50,637 nt of DNA from Hyphomonadaceae bacterium UBA7672 (GTDB lineage: Bacteria; Pseudomonadota; Alphaproteobacteria; Caulobacterales; Hyphomonadaceae), in NCBI GenBank assembly GCA_002483135.1, contig DLHI01000002.1, positions 1-50,637 on the forward strand, read 5' to 3'. Below are positions 8,106 through 17,491 of this stretch, one piece after another. The notes under the pieces are model-generated. The model did not search any database. It had not been told where the DNA came from and worked only from the letters and a program-made list of their open reading frames with translations. The position numbers and the translations under genes were made by a program. The first letter of the stretch is position 1, and the number at the start of each line of letters is the position of its first letter.

Positions 8106-9598
8106 GCCGTATTCTTTCCGAACATCATCGCGATGAACCCACCCAGCTTCGGCGGCTGTCCGGTGCGCAACAGGCTCGCCTGGAAAAGGCGGCCAAGCAC
8201 GATCATCTCGATAATAACGAACACGAGCAGCATCGCGCCCGTGCCGATCACCTCCATCATCGACACGCCCGCCCCCATCCGCGCCAGCATGGCGAACGGC
8301 GTGTAGAGCGGTATCCACGACAGCACGATCGGGAAGACGCCATTGGGCTGCTGCGCCACGGACACCATCATGAAAACCACCGGCAGCATGATGATCATGA
8401 TCACCGGCATCAGATAGGACTGCGCATCCTGCAGCGAGTTCGAGAGCGCACCGATGGCGAGGTAGAGCATCGAGATGATCAGGTATCCCGCCACGAAGTA
8501 GAACAGCATGGCCCCGAACATCCACGGCTCGATCGCGGCGAGCGAGGGTTTCACAATGTCAGCCACCACGCCCTGAACCGACAACGCAGCGCCCACCGCC
8601 GCGCCAACCCATACGCCAAGAATGGTGAGCCCGATGGCGCCAAGCCCGATCAGCTTGCCGTGCATCAGCTGGGCGGGGTGAACCGTGGCGAGGATGGATT
8701 CCAGCAGCTTGTTGGATTTCTCCTCGATCACGCCCTGCAGCATCATCGATCCCGTCGTCATCACGGTCACGAGCAGCAGGTACACCATCGCCAGCGGCAG
8801 CACGGAACGGATCACCACCTGCTCGCGCCCGGCCCCCTGCTGCGGAGCGCTCAGGCTCAACGGCGGCGACAGATTCTGGATCGCTGCGGCTGTTTCCGGC
8901 GCAAGCCCGCTCGCCTCCAGCGCCTTGGCCCGCATCACGCGCGTGATCTCGTTGCGCACATTGTCCACCAGCGACGCATTGGGCGCACTGTTGGTCCACA
9001 TTCGCACGGGCGAGGTCTCGCTCATGTCGGTCGGGATATACACGGCAAGCGACAGCGGCCGTTCTCCGTCCGCCGTTTCGATCGTATCCTGCAGATAGGG
9101 ATCAAGCCCGGCCTTCAGCGCGTCTGGCCCCTCATTGGTCGGCACGCCGGCGGGAACGGCCGCCTTCAGGTAGTTCCGCTTGTCGATCTCGTAGACGCCC
9201 GCTTCCGGCGGTGTATGCGGTTTCACGATCTCGACTGCAGCCTGGATGCCGCCCTCGGCGATGAACTGGTCCACCTGATCGTCGGAGAACCATCGCTCCC
9301 CCTTCGCCCAGAGCGCGTCGGGCTTCACTGCACCCAGCTTCCAGCGCTGCACATATTCGGACAAGGCCGACAACTCGCTGCGCTGGTAATTGATCTCCAG
9401 CCGGCGCTCGATGGCCGGAGCATAGTCGCCTGAAGCGTCCACAATGACGTAGGCGGATTCCAGCGTCGGCCTGAAGAAACGCCCGGCAACCTGCGAAATG
9501 CCGATCACCACGGGCAGCACCAGCAGCATCACCCAGAAGCCGCGCGTGGATGCGATCTGCTTGTATTCGCGAGCGGCGACGAGAAGGATGTTCCTCAC
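8102..9598 (-). CDS. ABC-2 type transporter permease (NatB-like)
   Basis: This 498-residue membrane subunit is encoded right after its ATPase. One N-terminal transmembrane helix (GFWVMLLVLPVVIGISQVAG, about residues 20-40) is followed by a large extracytoplasmic domain. Five to six C-terminal helices then follow. This is the NatB/ABC-2 exporter layout. The start is a GTG at 9598 whose bases overlap the ATPase stop (GTGA); upstream ATG or GTG codons in the same frame lie inside the ATPase gene. The substrate is unknown; NatAB-like pumps move sodium or small toxic compounds. Confidence 0.88.
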   Translation of the reverse strand: MRNILLVAAREYKQIASTRGFWVMLLVLPVVIGISQVAGRFFRPTLESAYVIVDASGDYAPAIERRLEINYQRSELSALSEYVQRWKLGAVKPDALWAKGERWFSDDQVDQFIAEGGIQAAVEIVKPHTPPEAGVYEIDKRNYLKAAVPAGVPTNEGPDALKAGLDPYLQDTIETADGERPLSLAVYIPTDMSETSPVRMWTNSAPNASLVDNVRNEITRVMRAKALEASGLAPETAAAIQNLSPPLSLSAPQQGAGREQVVIRSVLPLAMVYLLLVTVMTTGSMMLQGVIEEKSNKLLESILATVHPAQLMHGKLIGLGAIGLTILGVWVGAAVGAALSVQGVVADIVKPSLAAIEPWMFGAMLFYFVAGYLIISMLYLAIGALSNSLQDAQSYLMPVIMIIMLPVVFMMVSVAQQPNGVFPIVLSWIPLYTPFAMLARMGAGVSMMEVIGTGAMLLVFVIIEMIVLGRLFQASLLRTGQPPKLGGFIAMMFGKNTA

Positions 9599-10512
9599 GA
9601 CACGGTCTCCTGTTCGCCGCCGACAAGGTGGATGAAGACATCGTGCAGGCTGGGCTTCTGGCTCTCGAAAGCACGCAGCGCAAATCCCTGCGACGTGCAC
9701 GCCTGCAGCAGATGCCCCGGCGCCGTGCCCGGGCTCAGCGAAATCTCCCAGCTGGTCCAGCCCTGGTCCGTCTCGCCGCGCTTCGCTCCCGCCACGCCGG
9801 GCAGAGTGGACGGGTCGCCCTGCGATTCAAGGCGCAACCGGCCCGCCATGGTCGCGCGCGCCTCTTCCTGCGTGCCCTCGAATACCTTCTTCCCACGCGC
9901 CAGCAGCACGATGCGATCTGTCAACCGCTCTGCGTGTTGCATGATGTGGGTTGAGAACACGACGGTCGATCCCGCCTCGGCCATCTCCAGCACCAGGTCT
10001 TCCAGCACCTTCTGGTTCACCGGGTCGAGACCGGAGAAGGGTTCGTCGAGGATCAGTAACCTCGGCGAATTCACCATCGCAGCCGCGACCTGAACCTTCT
10101 GCGACATGCCCTTGGAGAGTTTCTCGACCATGGACTTGGTCCACTGGGAGAGGCCAAAGCGCTCGATCAGCCTTTCGGCTTCCTTCTTCGCCGCTGATGT
10201 ACTCATCCCCTTGAGCCGGCCGAAATAGACGATGGTGTCCAGCACGGTCATGCGCCGGTAGAGCCCGCGTTCCTCCGGCAGGAAGCCGATCTGCGATGCG
10301 TTCTCGCGCCCCGGTTTGCGCCCGAGAATCTGGATCGACCCCGATGTCGGGCGGATGATGTCCAGCGCCATGCGCAGGCTGGTGGTCTTGCCCGCGCCAT
10401 TGCCGCCCAGAAAGCCGAATATGCCGCCCTCGGGCACTTCGAACGAGAGATCGTTCACCGCCGTGAACTCGCCAAAGCGCTTCACGACGTGGTCGAGCTT
10501 CAGGATCGCCAT
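9595..10512 (-). CDS. ABC transporter ATP-binding protein (NatA-like)
   Basis: The 305-residue cytoplasmic ATPase has Walker A GGNGAGKTT (Lys42), a signature LSKGMSQKV, Walker B LLILDEPFSGLDP and the switch histidine in STHIMQHAERL. The roughly 75 C-terminal residues form an extra domain typical of the NatA/DrrA group. It is the first gene of a two-gene exporter operon, with a 4-base overlap to the permease. The ATG at 10512 starts directly in the conserved MAILKLDHVVKRFG region. Confidence 0.92.
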   Translation of the reverse strand: MAILKLDHVVKRFGEFTAVNDLSFEVPEGGIFGFLGGNGAGKTTSLRMALDIIRPTSGSIQILGRKPGRENASQIGFLPEERGLYRRMTVLDTIVYFGRLKGMSTSAAKKEAERLIERFGLSQWTKSMVEKLSKGMSQKVQVAAAMVNSPRLLILDEPFSGLDPVNQKVLEDLVLEMAEAGSTVVFSTHIMQHAERLTDRIVLLARGKKVFEGTQEEARATMAGRLRLESQGDPSTLPGVAGAKRGETDQGWTSWEISLSPGTAPGHLLQACTSQGFALRAFESQKPSLHDVFIHLVGGEQETVS

Positions 10513-10605
10513 CTATGCCCCGTCCAGCCGTCTCTGCGGCCCTTGCTGCCCGTATCAGTGGGGGTTGTGGCAGGTGTCTGAGGCAGGAGCAACTGGCGGC
10601 CCAGG

Positions 10606-12042
10606 CTACTTCCCGTCGGGCGCCGTGATCGGTCGGGCGTCCTCCCAGCGATAGGGCAGCACGTCCGGTTTCACATAGACTTCGGTCGTGAACTTGAAGG
10701 GGTACTGCGTCCCGCTCGGATAGGTCAGCTCCACGAAGTAGGCGGTGAACCCGGCTGAAGGCTGATCCACATTCGCCACATACGTCCCGTCAGCCGCCGG
10801 TTGCAGCGGGCTCGATGTAAACGCCTTGTCGCCGAGTGTCTGCACGCGGAAATCGCGCGCGGCGGGGTTCGTGCCCTGCCACAGCAGCACAGCCGTCGGC
10901 TTGATCGCACCGGGGTCCACCACGAGCGCGCCATCCTCACGAACCGTCCATGTGTACTCGGGCACAGGCCGCCCGTGGATCACCGCATCATACCAGGCCG
11001 TCATGCTCTGGTTGATGTCCGTGCCCGCCGTCGAATGCCGCGAGTTCGGCAGCATGCGAAGCTGCTTCTCGCCGGGCAGCAGGTGATACGAGTACTTCGT
11101 GTTGTCTGGCGGGAAGAATTCATCGCCCACCGCGTTGATGATGAACTTGGGCATCAGCATTTGGGGCCGTCCGCGATAGTTCAGCGGATCCTCGATGGTG
11201 TTCACCACCGTCATCTTGCGGCCAATCTCATCGGGGATCAGCTTGTGCCGCACATAATCGCCCAGCGCAGGCGAGAAATAACCCATGGCCTCCCAGTGAT
11301 GGCGCGTGGTCGCGTCCACATCGAGCACGTTGATCACGATCGGAATCATGCCGACGACGCGCTCGTCCAGCAGGCCAACCAGCCAGCTGGTCCATCCGCG
11401 CTTCGATCCGCCCGAAACAACGAAGCCGTCGATCCTATGTTTGCCGCCTGCATCGCTCGCAAGGAATTCCTGCACAGCCGTCATCGCCGCTGTGCCGCTC
11501 TTCACCATGGGCAGGCGCGGCAACGCTTCGGGATTGGCGGCGGGGTCATAGCGCGCCTGCAGGTAGGCGATCATGTCGTCCTCGCTGCGCGCGACGTCCG
11601 GCGTGTCGGCAAACTTGATCGGCTGGTTCGGCGTCTGTCCCAGCTCCGCGATCACCGATTTCGTGTCGACTGCCATCAGGGCAAATCGCTCGGTCGGCCC
11701 CGTGGGTGCTGCCGACGTCGAAGAGCCGCCGCCGATATAGAGGAAAGCCTTGTCGCTGTTCATCGTGTCGGGGATCGTCACCGTCAGCCAGTGCTTCCAC
11801 ACCGGCCGGTCCGACTGCGCGGCGCTCATCCACGTCTGCGATGTCAGCTCCAGCACCGCGCCGTGATAGCCCGCGCCGGTGAAGGTCTTCTCGACCTTCC
11901 AGGCAAAACTCGGATCGGGCTTCGCGACGTAGGCATCGAGAACGTTCGGCGGGTTCGCCGGAAATGTCGGCGTCGAAACGCATGCCGATACACTCGCGAG
12001 AAAAAGTCCGCCAAGCGCGGCGGCAAAAACCCTGAGTCTCAT
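10606..12042 (-). CDS. PqaA-type (PhoPQ-activated pathogenicity-related) lipoprotein
   Basis: This 478-residue protein matches the PhoPQ-activated pathogenicity-related family, an alpha/beta-hydrolase-like group. A lipoprotein signal ends at Cys21 (LASVSAC). Family blocks include the Ser-containing GGSKRGWTSWL (Ser213, likely nucleophile), WEAMGYFSPALGDYV, a PKFIINAVGDEFFPPDNT strand with the acidic residue, and LPNSRHS with a possible catalytic His. I start at the ATG at 12042, which gives a clean signal peptide; the frame extends a further 16 codons. The enzymatic substrate is not known. It is divergent from the DUF1287 gene. Confidence 0.88.
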   Translation of the reverse strand: MRLRVFAAALGGLFLASVSACVSTPTFPANPPNVLDAYVAKPDPSFAWKVEKTFTGAGYHGAVLELTSQTWMSAAQSDRPVWKHWLTVTIPDTMNSDKAFLYIGGGSSTSAAPTGPTERFALMAVDTKSVIAELGQTPNQPIKFADTPDVARSEDDMIAYLQARYDPAANPEALPRLPMVKSGTAAMTAVQEFLASDAGGKHRIDGFVVSGGSKRGWTSWLVGLLDERVVGMIPIVINVLDVDATTRHHWEAMGYFSPALGDYVRHKLIPDEIGRKMTVVNTIEDPLNYRGRPQMLMPKFIINAVGDEFFPPDNTKYSYHLLPGEKQLRMLPNSRHSTAGTDINQSMTAWYDAVIHGRPVPEYTWTVREDGALVVDPGAIKPTAVLLWQGTNPAARDFRVQTLGDKAFTSSPLQPAADGTYVANVDQPSAGFTAYFVELTYPSGTQYPFKFTTEVYVKPDVLPYRWEDARPITAPDGK

Positions 12043-12195
12043 GCTTGGCTCCCATACCCGGTCTGACGCCGTGTACGGGCAGTGGACCACAGATCATTGG
12101 GTTTGCAAGCGCGCCGGGATCGCGGGCCGGATAGTCCAGGCGCAAAGTCGCCATATTGCGGTATGACTCTCGCAGCAGATGAATTGGGGGATCAT

Positions 12196-12789
12196 GTGCG
12201 TACGCGGCGTGGCGTTGTCACAGGGCTGGCTGCGGCTTGCCTCTTGGGTTGCGCAGAGATGGAAGCCGTTCCTGCAAGCGAACGCGCGCAAGTCTTGATC
12301 GCTGCTGTACGTGAGCAGATGAAGCAGTTCGTGTTTTACGATGGCGGGTATGTCGAGCTTGCCTACCCGGGCGGCGACCTTCCATCGGATCGCGGCGCAT
12401 GCACGGACGTGCTCATTCGCGGCTTCCGGGCGCTGTCGCTGGATTTGCAACAACTGGTGCACGAGGACATGCTCGCGAATTTTGCGAATTATCCGACAAC
12501 CTGGGGGCTGAAGGCGCCTGACCCAAACATCGATCATCGCCGCGTTCCAAATCTGGCGCAGTTCTTTGAACGTTTCGGCGAGACGCTGCCGGTGTCGGGT
12601 CGCGCGGAAGAATATCAGCCGGGCGACATAATCACCGTGCGTCCTCAGCATATCGCGCTGATCAGCGACCGTCGCGTGCGTGGTCGCGACAACCAGATTG
12701 TTGTCCTGCAGAACAACGGGTTCGGTGTTCGCGAAGATGTTCAGGACATACCGTCAAACGTGACAGCACATTTTCGGTACGGCCTCTAG
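12196..12789 (+). CDS. DUF1287 lipoprotein, possible papain-like amidase
   Basis: With the GTG at 12196, which has GGGGG just upstream, the product is 197 residues. It has an Arg-rich N-terminus (RTRR) and a lipobox LLGC at Cys19. The mature part carries the DUF1287 landmarks: YDGGYVELAYPGGDLP, ACTDVLIRGF (Cys69), QLVHEDM, PDPNIDHRRVPNL and HIALISD (His152). DUF1287 has no firm function. The invariant-looking Cys and late His suggest a papain-like (NlpC/P60 type) hydrolase; that is inference. The double Arg before the hydrophobic core could permit Tat export. An upstream ATG at 12163 lacks a ribosome site. Confidence 0.85.
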   Translation: MRTRRGVVTGLAAACLLGCAEMEAVPASERAQVLIAAVREQMKQFVFYDGGYVELAYPGGDLPSDRGACTDVLIRGFRALSLDLQQLVHEDMLANFANYPTTWGLKAPDPNIDHRRVPNLAQFFERFGETLPVSGRAEEYQPGDIITVRPQHIALISDRRVRGRDNQIVVLQNNGFGVREDVQDIPSNVTAHFRYGL

Positions 12790-12815
12790 CGCGGGCGGCG
12801 TTTCGCAGCAGCGGT

Positions 12816-13583
12816 TCAAATCGCCGGCTGGATCGGCCCTTCGGCGCGGCCGTTCACGAACTGGTCGATGTGGGCGTTGCCGGAATTGTCGAGGGCGGAG
12901 ACGGGGCCGCGCCAGATGATGCGCCCCTCGTGCAGCATGGCCACTTCATCCGCGATCTTCCGCACGCTTGCCATGTCATGCGTGATGGTGATGGCGGCTG
13001 CCCCCAGCGCCTTCACCTGTTCGACGATCAGATTGTTCACCGCATCCGCCGTGATCGGATCGAGACCCGTGGTCGGCTCGTCGAAGAAGATCAGCTCGGG
13101 CGAGGCGATGATCGCCCGCGCCAGCGCCACACGCTTCTGCATGCCGCCGGAAAGTTCGGCCGGCCGCAGGTCCGCAGCCGAGGCGGGCAGGCGCACTTTG
13201 GCCAGCGTCTCGATGGCGCGCTTTTTCGCTTCAGCGCGGCCGACATGATCGCGATAGAGCAGCACGAAGGAAACGTTCTCCCAGACCGTCATGCTGTCGA
13301 ACAACGCGCCGCCCTGGAACAGCATGCCTGTGCGGCGGCGCAGGGCGTTGATCGCCTTGGCCGACTTGGCTGGCTCGCCGTCGAACAGGATCTCGCCCTT
13401 GTCCGGCGCAAGGAGACCCAGCGCGCACTTGATGGTGACGGATTTGCCCGTGCCCGATCCGCCGATGATCACCAGCGACTTACCCGGCGCCACCGTAAGG
13501 TCGACGCCGCGCAGCACCTGCTTCGGCCCGAACGCCTTGTGCACGCCGCGTAGCTCAATGATGGGAGCGTTCTGCACGATCAC
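12816..13583 (-). CDS. mlaF: Phospholipid ABC transporter ATPase MlaF
   Basis: The 255-residue ATPase of a Mla/Ttg2-type lipid transporter has Walker A GGSGTGKS (Lys47), signature LSGGMQKRV, Walker B LIFFDEPTTGLDP and the switch region ITHDMASVRKIAD. With MlaE it drives lipid movement between inner and outer membrane to keep outer-membrane asymmetry. The start is a GTG at 13583 overlapping the mlaE stop (GTGA). The frame stays open much farther upstream, but only as an antisense-free shadow of mlaE. No mlaD follows; the next gene is convergent. Confidence 0.93.
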   Translation of the reverse strand: MIVQNAPIIELRGVHKAFGPKQVLRGVDLTVAPGKSLVIIGGSGTGKSVTIKCALGLLAPDKGEILFDGEPAKSAKAINALRRRTGMLFQGGALFDSMTVWENVSFVLLYRDHVGRAEAKKRAIETLAKVRLPASAADLRPAELSGGMQKRVALARAIIASPELIFFDEPTTGLDPITADAVNNLIVEQVKALGAAAITITHDMASVRKIADEVAMLHEGRIIWRGPVSALDNSGNAHIDQFVNGRAEGPIQPAI

Positions 13584-14410
13584 AGCCCGATCCTCACGAA
13601 GATGGAGGTAAGGACGTAGTTGCTCGCCAGGATCAGCACAGCCGCGCCGACCACGGCCAGCGTCGCCGCACGGCCAACGCCGCCCGCGCCGCCTTTCGAG
13701 CGGTCGCCCTGGTAGCAGCCCATCAGCGTAATGATGCCGCCGAACACGGCCGCCTTGATGAGACCCGACTGGATGTCGCCGCTCGTCACGAACGACCACG
13801 AATTTCGCAGGTAGAGCGCGCCGTTGAAATCCAGCGCTCCGACGGCCACCAGCCATCCGCCCATCACGCCAATGATGTCCGCCACCAGAACCAGCAGCGG
13901 CAGCATCAGCACGCCAGCAATCACGCGCGGCGCATAGAGGAAACGCTCCGGCCGTCCCGACAGCGTCAGCAACGCATCGATCTGTTCGGTCACGCGCATC
14001 GCGCCGACCTCCGCCGCGATGCCCGCGCTCACACGTCCCGCCAGCATCAGGCCGGCAAGCACGGGACCAAGCTCGCGCGTGATGCCCAGCACCACGATGT
14101 TGGGCACGAACTGTTCCGCGTTGAAGCGCGATCCGCCCTGATAGATGTTGAGCGCCAGCGCCGCGCCGATGAACACGGCGGTGAGGCCGACGACGGGCAG
14201 GGAGTAGTAACCGATCTTCAGGCACTGCCGCAGCACTTCGCGCAGGTAGATGACGGGTGTGACGCATGCCAACAGCACGCGCGCCGAAAAGCTGGAAATG
14301 CGGCCGATCTCGCGGAAGCCGCCGATCACCGTCCGCCCGATCAAGCGAAAGGGACGCAGCAGTACGAAATCCCGGTCACGGGTGGGGCTGGTTGCAGGCA
14401 AGGTTGTCAT
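13580..14410 (-). CDS. mlaE: Phospholipid ABC transporter permease MlaE
   Basis: This 276-residue inner-membrane permease shows the MlaE pattern: an amphipathic N-terminus, the GITRELGPVLAGLMLAGRVS block with the conserved Glu-Leu-Gly-Pro, AEVGAMRVTEQIDAL, and five or so hydrophobic segments through the C-terminal VLILASNYVLTSIFV. It overlaps alr by four bases upstream (ATGA) and mlaF by four bases downstream. The chain alr-mlaE-mlaF is therefore almost certainly translated in a coupled fashion. Confidence 0.94.
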   Translation of the reverse strand: MTTLPATSPTRDRDFVLLRPFRLIGRTVIGGFREIGRISSFSARVLLACVTPVIYLREVLRQCLKIGYYSLPVVGLTAVFIGAALALNIYQGGSRFNAEQFVPNIVVLGITRELGPVLAGLMLAGRVSAGIAAEVGAMRVTEQIDALLTLSGRPERFLYAPRVIAGVLMLPLLVLVADIIGVMGGWLVAVGALDFNGALYLRNSWSFVTSGDIQSGLIKAAVFGGIITLMGCYQGDRSKGGAGGVGRAATLAVVGAAVLILASNYVLTSIFVRIGL

Positions 14411-15462
14411 TCACCCCCCGAGTATCGCCGGTCGAGCCGGGCGCCCAGACGGGTCAGGATCTCGTAGTCGATCGTGTCCATCTGGTTTGCTGCCTCTCCG
14501 AGAGGGATATTGGGGCCGAGGAACTCCGCGTCATCCCCGGGGAACACGGAAAGTCCGGTCACATCGATTACGATCAGGTCCATCGAGACGCGCCCGACGA
14601 TGGGCCGGGCTTCGCCCTTGATGTGCGCCTTGCCCCGGTTCGAGGCCGCGCGCAAGAAACCGTCCGCATAGCCAAGGCCCACAGTGGCCAGCTGCGTATC
14701 GGCCTTCGCGGTCCAGCTCGCGCCATAGCCAACGCTCTCGCCCTTGCGAATATCCCGGACCTGCAGGACCGGCGCGGTGAGGGTGACAACAGTGTGCGGC
14801 CGCGTTCCTTCCGACGGCGCAGGCCCTCCGCCATAGAGGCCAATTCCGGGCCTGATCTCATCGAAATGGAAGTCCGCGCCAAGGTACGCGCCAGCTGTCG
14901 CCGATAGGCTCGAAGCCACACTTGGCCAAAGCGCGCGCGCCCGCTTGAAGGCCTCCAGCTGCTGGCCATTGCGCGGGCTGTCCTCGTCTCCGCGAGCCAG
15001 ATGGCTCACCAGTTTCACCGGCTTGGGCAGCATGCGCGCCGCCATCGCCCAGTGCGCCTCAGACAGGCCGAGCCGGTTCATACCCGTGTCGACATGGATG
15101 GACGCAGGCCGCGCGTCGATGTTGCCGTTAAGCCACAGGTCGACCTGTTCGAGATGATTGAGCACCGGCACAAGCTGGTACATCGCAAATAAGTCCATCG
15201 TGTCCGTGGTCGGACCATGGAAGACGCTGATCTCGGGGGCCGGACCCAGCGCGCGGCGCAGGTTCGCCCCCTCCTGCGGCCACGCCACATAGAATCGCGA
15301 ACAGCCGGCCTTTGAAAGCGCCCTGGCCACCGGCTCTGCGCCAAGCCCATAGGCATTGGCCTTCACGACGGCCGCCGCATAAGCATTCCCGGCGCGCCGC
15401 TGGAACATCCGCCAGTTCGCAACGAGGGCGTCGAGATCGATTGAAAGCCTGGGTCCAGCCAT
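14407..15462 (-). CDS. alr: Alanine racemase
   Basis: Alr interconverts L- and D-alanine to supply D-Ala for peptidoglycan. The PLP lysine is Lys34 in VVKANAYGLG. The barrel includes IHVDTGMNRLGL, the GIGLYGGGP block and, in the C-terminal domain, SVGYGASWTA with the catalytic Tyr. Length (351 aa) is slightly short but complete. It lies 43 bases after dnaB on the same strand and overlaps mlaE. The dnaB-alr pairing is common in alphaproteobacteria (recalled). Confidence 0.96.
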   Translation of the reverse strand: MAGPRLSIDLDALVANWRMFQRRAGNAYAAAVVKANAYGLGAEPVARALSKAGCSRFYVAWPQEGANLRRALGPAPEISVFHGPTTDTMDLFAMYQLVPVLNHLEQVDLWLNGNIDARPASIHVDTGMNRLGLSEAHWAMAARMLPKPVKLVSHLARGDEDSPRNGQQLEAFKRARALWPSVASSLSATAGAYLGADFHFDEIRPGIGLYGGGPAPSEGTRPHTVVTLTAPVLQVRDIRKGESVGYGASWTAKADTQLATVGLGYADGFLRAASNRGKAHIKGEARPIVGRVSMDLIVIDVTGLSVFPGDDAEFLGPNIPLGEAANQMDTIDYEILTRLGARLDRRYSGGE

Positions 15463-15505
15463 TGCCGTTGGCTAATCCGGATTCAGGGCAAGGTGAAGGC
15501 GGCTT

Positions 15506-17062
15506 CTATTCCTCGCCATCCGGCAGGAACGGTTTGGAAGAGTTCCCGCCGCCTGCGCCGCCATGCCCGCCTCCATGGCCTCCGCCGCCCTGCCAGCCGG
15601 ATACGGCGCGACCGGGCGTGTGGTCGAGGTCCGAGAACTTCACGCGCGCCGGGTTGAAGCCGACCTCCACCTTGCCGATGGGGCCGTGGCGCTGTTTCGA
15701 GATGATGACCTCCGCCACGTTGAACTTGGCGGCCATCGCGTCTTTCCACTCGGCATGTCGCGGATCAGCGATATCGGGCTCAAGGCGCTCAAGGTAATAG
15801 GCCTCGCGATAGATGAACATGACCACGTCGGCGTCTTGCTCGATCGAGCCGGATTCACGCAGGTCGGCTAGCTGCGGCCGCTTGTCCTCGCGCTGTTCGA
15901 CCGCGCGCGACAACTGGGAGAGCGCGATGATCGGGATCGCAAGTTCCTTGGCCAGCGCCTTCAGCGACTTGGTGATCTCGGTCACTTCCTGCACGCGTCC
16001 ATCCGACTTGCGGCTGCCGCCCGGCGTGATCAGCTGGAGGTAGTCGATGATCAGGAGATCAAGACCCGACGTGCGCTGCAACCTGCGCGCTCGCGCCGCC
16101 AGCTGCGAGATCGAGATGCCGCCCGTGTCGTCGATGTAGAGCGGGATGCCCTCCATCTCTTCAGCCGCGTTGCGGATGTCTTCATAGTCCTTCGGAGACA
16201 GCTCGCCACGCCGCATCTTGTCGGACGGCACGCCCGACACATCGGCAAGGATCCGGCTGGCCAGCTGGTCGGACGACATCTCGAGCGAGAAGAAGCCGAC
16301 GACCGCCCCTTCCGTCGTCTTCATCTGGCCGTTTGGCCCGACAACGCGGCGATTGTTCTTGGCGGCGTAGTACGCAATGTTGGTCGCGAGCGCCGTCTTG
16401 CCCATCGACGGACGCGCGGCAAGGATGATCAGGTCCGACTTGTGAAGGCCGCCCAGCTTGCGATCCAGTTCCCTGAGGCCGGAAGGCACGCCCGCGATCT
16501 TGCCATCGCGCTTGAATGCCGCAGTTGCGGATTCGATCGAGGTCGTCAGCGCTGAGTTGAACGTCTTGAAGCCCTGCGCCCCCGCACCGCGTTCGGCGAG
16601 CGAGAACAGCTTGCGCTCTGCATCCTGGATCTGGGTTTCTCCAGGCTCTTCGAGTTCGCCCCGCACGGCCTTGTTGACCATTCCGGAGCCGATATCGATC
16701 AACTCGCGCCGCAACGACAGGTCATGCACCAGCCGCGCATAATCCACGATCTCCGGACCGAAGGCGGCGCTATCGAGCAGGTCGGCGAGATACCGGGCGC
16801 CGCCGATCTCCACGAGCTTGCCATCGCGCTCGAAGTGTTCCTTCAGCGTCACGCCATCGGCCACGCGCCCGTTGGAGATCATCCGGTCCAGCACTTCGAA
16901 GATGGTGGAGTTGGCCGGCGCATAGAAATCACGCGGCTTCAGGATGTCGGATACGCGCTGGTGAGCGTTGTTATCAAACAGGATAGCGCCCAGCACGGCC
17001 ATTTCGGCCTGCAGGTTGTGCGGCACAATCGTCTGTGCGGAGATGTCGTGGTCCTTCGGCAT
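15506..17062 (-). CDS. dnaB: Replicative DNA helicase DnaB
   Basis: DnaB is the hexameric helicase that unwinds DNA at the replication fork. The 518-residue protein has the N-terminal DnaB domain (PHNLQAEMAVLGAILFD near residue 14), the linker, and the RecA-like domain. Walker A is ARPSMGKTALA, Walker B is LLIIDYLQLI and the arginine-finger region is ESGSIEQDADVVMF. It has two less usual parts: a short basic and polar insertion just after the Walker A helix (around NNRRVVGPNGQMKTTEG), and a Gly/His-rich C-terminal tail (SGWQGGGGHGGGHGG) before the end. The ATG is preceded by a GAAGGGGCC ribosome region. Confidence 0.97.
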   Translation of the reverse strand: MPKDHDISAQTIVPHNLQAEMAVLGAILFDNNAHQRVSDILKPRDFYAPANSTIFEVLDRMISNGRVADGVTLKEHFERDGKLVEIGGARYLADLLDSAAFGPEIVDYARLVHDLSLRRELIDIGSGMVNKAVRGELEEPGETQIQDAERKLFSLAERGAGAQGFKTFNSALTTSIESATAAFKRDGKIAGVPSGLRELDRKLGGLHKSDLIILAARPSMGKTALATNIAYYAAKNNRRVVGPNGQMKTTEGAVVGFFSLEMSSDQLASRILADVSGVPSDKMRRGELSPKDYEDIRNAAEEMEGIPLYIDDTGGISISQLAARARRLQRTSGLDLLIIDYLQLITPGGSRKSDGRVQEVTEITKSLKALAKELAIPIIALSQLSRAVEQREDKRPQLADLRESGSIEQDADVVMFIYREAYYLERLEPDIADPRHAEWKDAMAAKFNVAEVIISKQRHGPIGKVEVGFNPARVKFSDLDHTPGRAVSGWQGGGGHGGGHGGAGGGNSSKPFLPDGEE

Positions 17063-17203
17063 GGCCCCTTCCTTAGGCCAACTGGCCCGGGGAATCGCGT
17101 GCGGATTCTACTTATCCTCAGCTCGCTTGTCGCTGTTGATGGACAGCTGGCGGTCCTCGACCGGCTCGGTTGTTTGCTGACCTGTAACGTGAGACAATAA
17201 GCT

Positions 17204-17491
17204 ATGCGTAGAGCCGAGGTTTTGCAGCGTCTGAAGGAATTGCGCCCCTTGTTGAACAGGCGGGGGATCGAGCGGCTGCGTCTCTTTGGCTCGCACGCTC
17301 GCGACGAAGCGGAGCCCGATAGCGATGTCGATCTCATCGCTCATTTTTCTGTGCAACCGTCGCTTGTCGATCTTATCGCCATCGAGCAGGAGCTAGGCGC
17401 CGCGCTGGGCGCTCCGGTTGACCTGGCGACGGATGCCGGCCTGCGCCCGCGCGTTCGCCAGCGGATCGAAGCTGAGGCGATTGATGCCTAG
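17204..17491 (+). CDS. MntA-type nucleotidyltransferase antitoxin
   Basis: This 95-residue minimal nucleotidyltransferase carries GS at residues 29-30, then ten residues, then D41-x-D43. That is the GSX10DXD motif of MntA antitoxins, and a further LIA strand follows. In characterised MntA/HepT (type VII) pairs the antitoxin AMPylates a Tyr of the HEPN toxin and silences it. The next gene overlaps by eight bases and encodes the HEPN partner, which supports the assignment. It is divergent from dnaB. Confidence 0.88.
   Translation: MRRAEVLQRLKELRPLLNRRGIERLRLFGSHARDEAEPDSDVDLIAHFSVQPSLVDLIAIEQELGAALGAPVDLATDAGLRPRVRQRIEAEAIDA

Noticed and set aside
13584..14267. Apparent N-terminal extension of the MlaF frame, which could look like a fusion protein.
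   Set aside because: It overlaps mlaE in another frame and has no motif. The GTG at 13583 has the usual 4-base overlap and begins the conserved ATPase.
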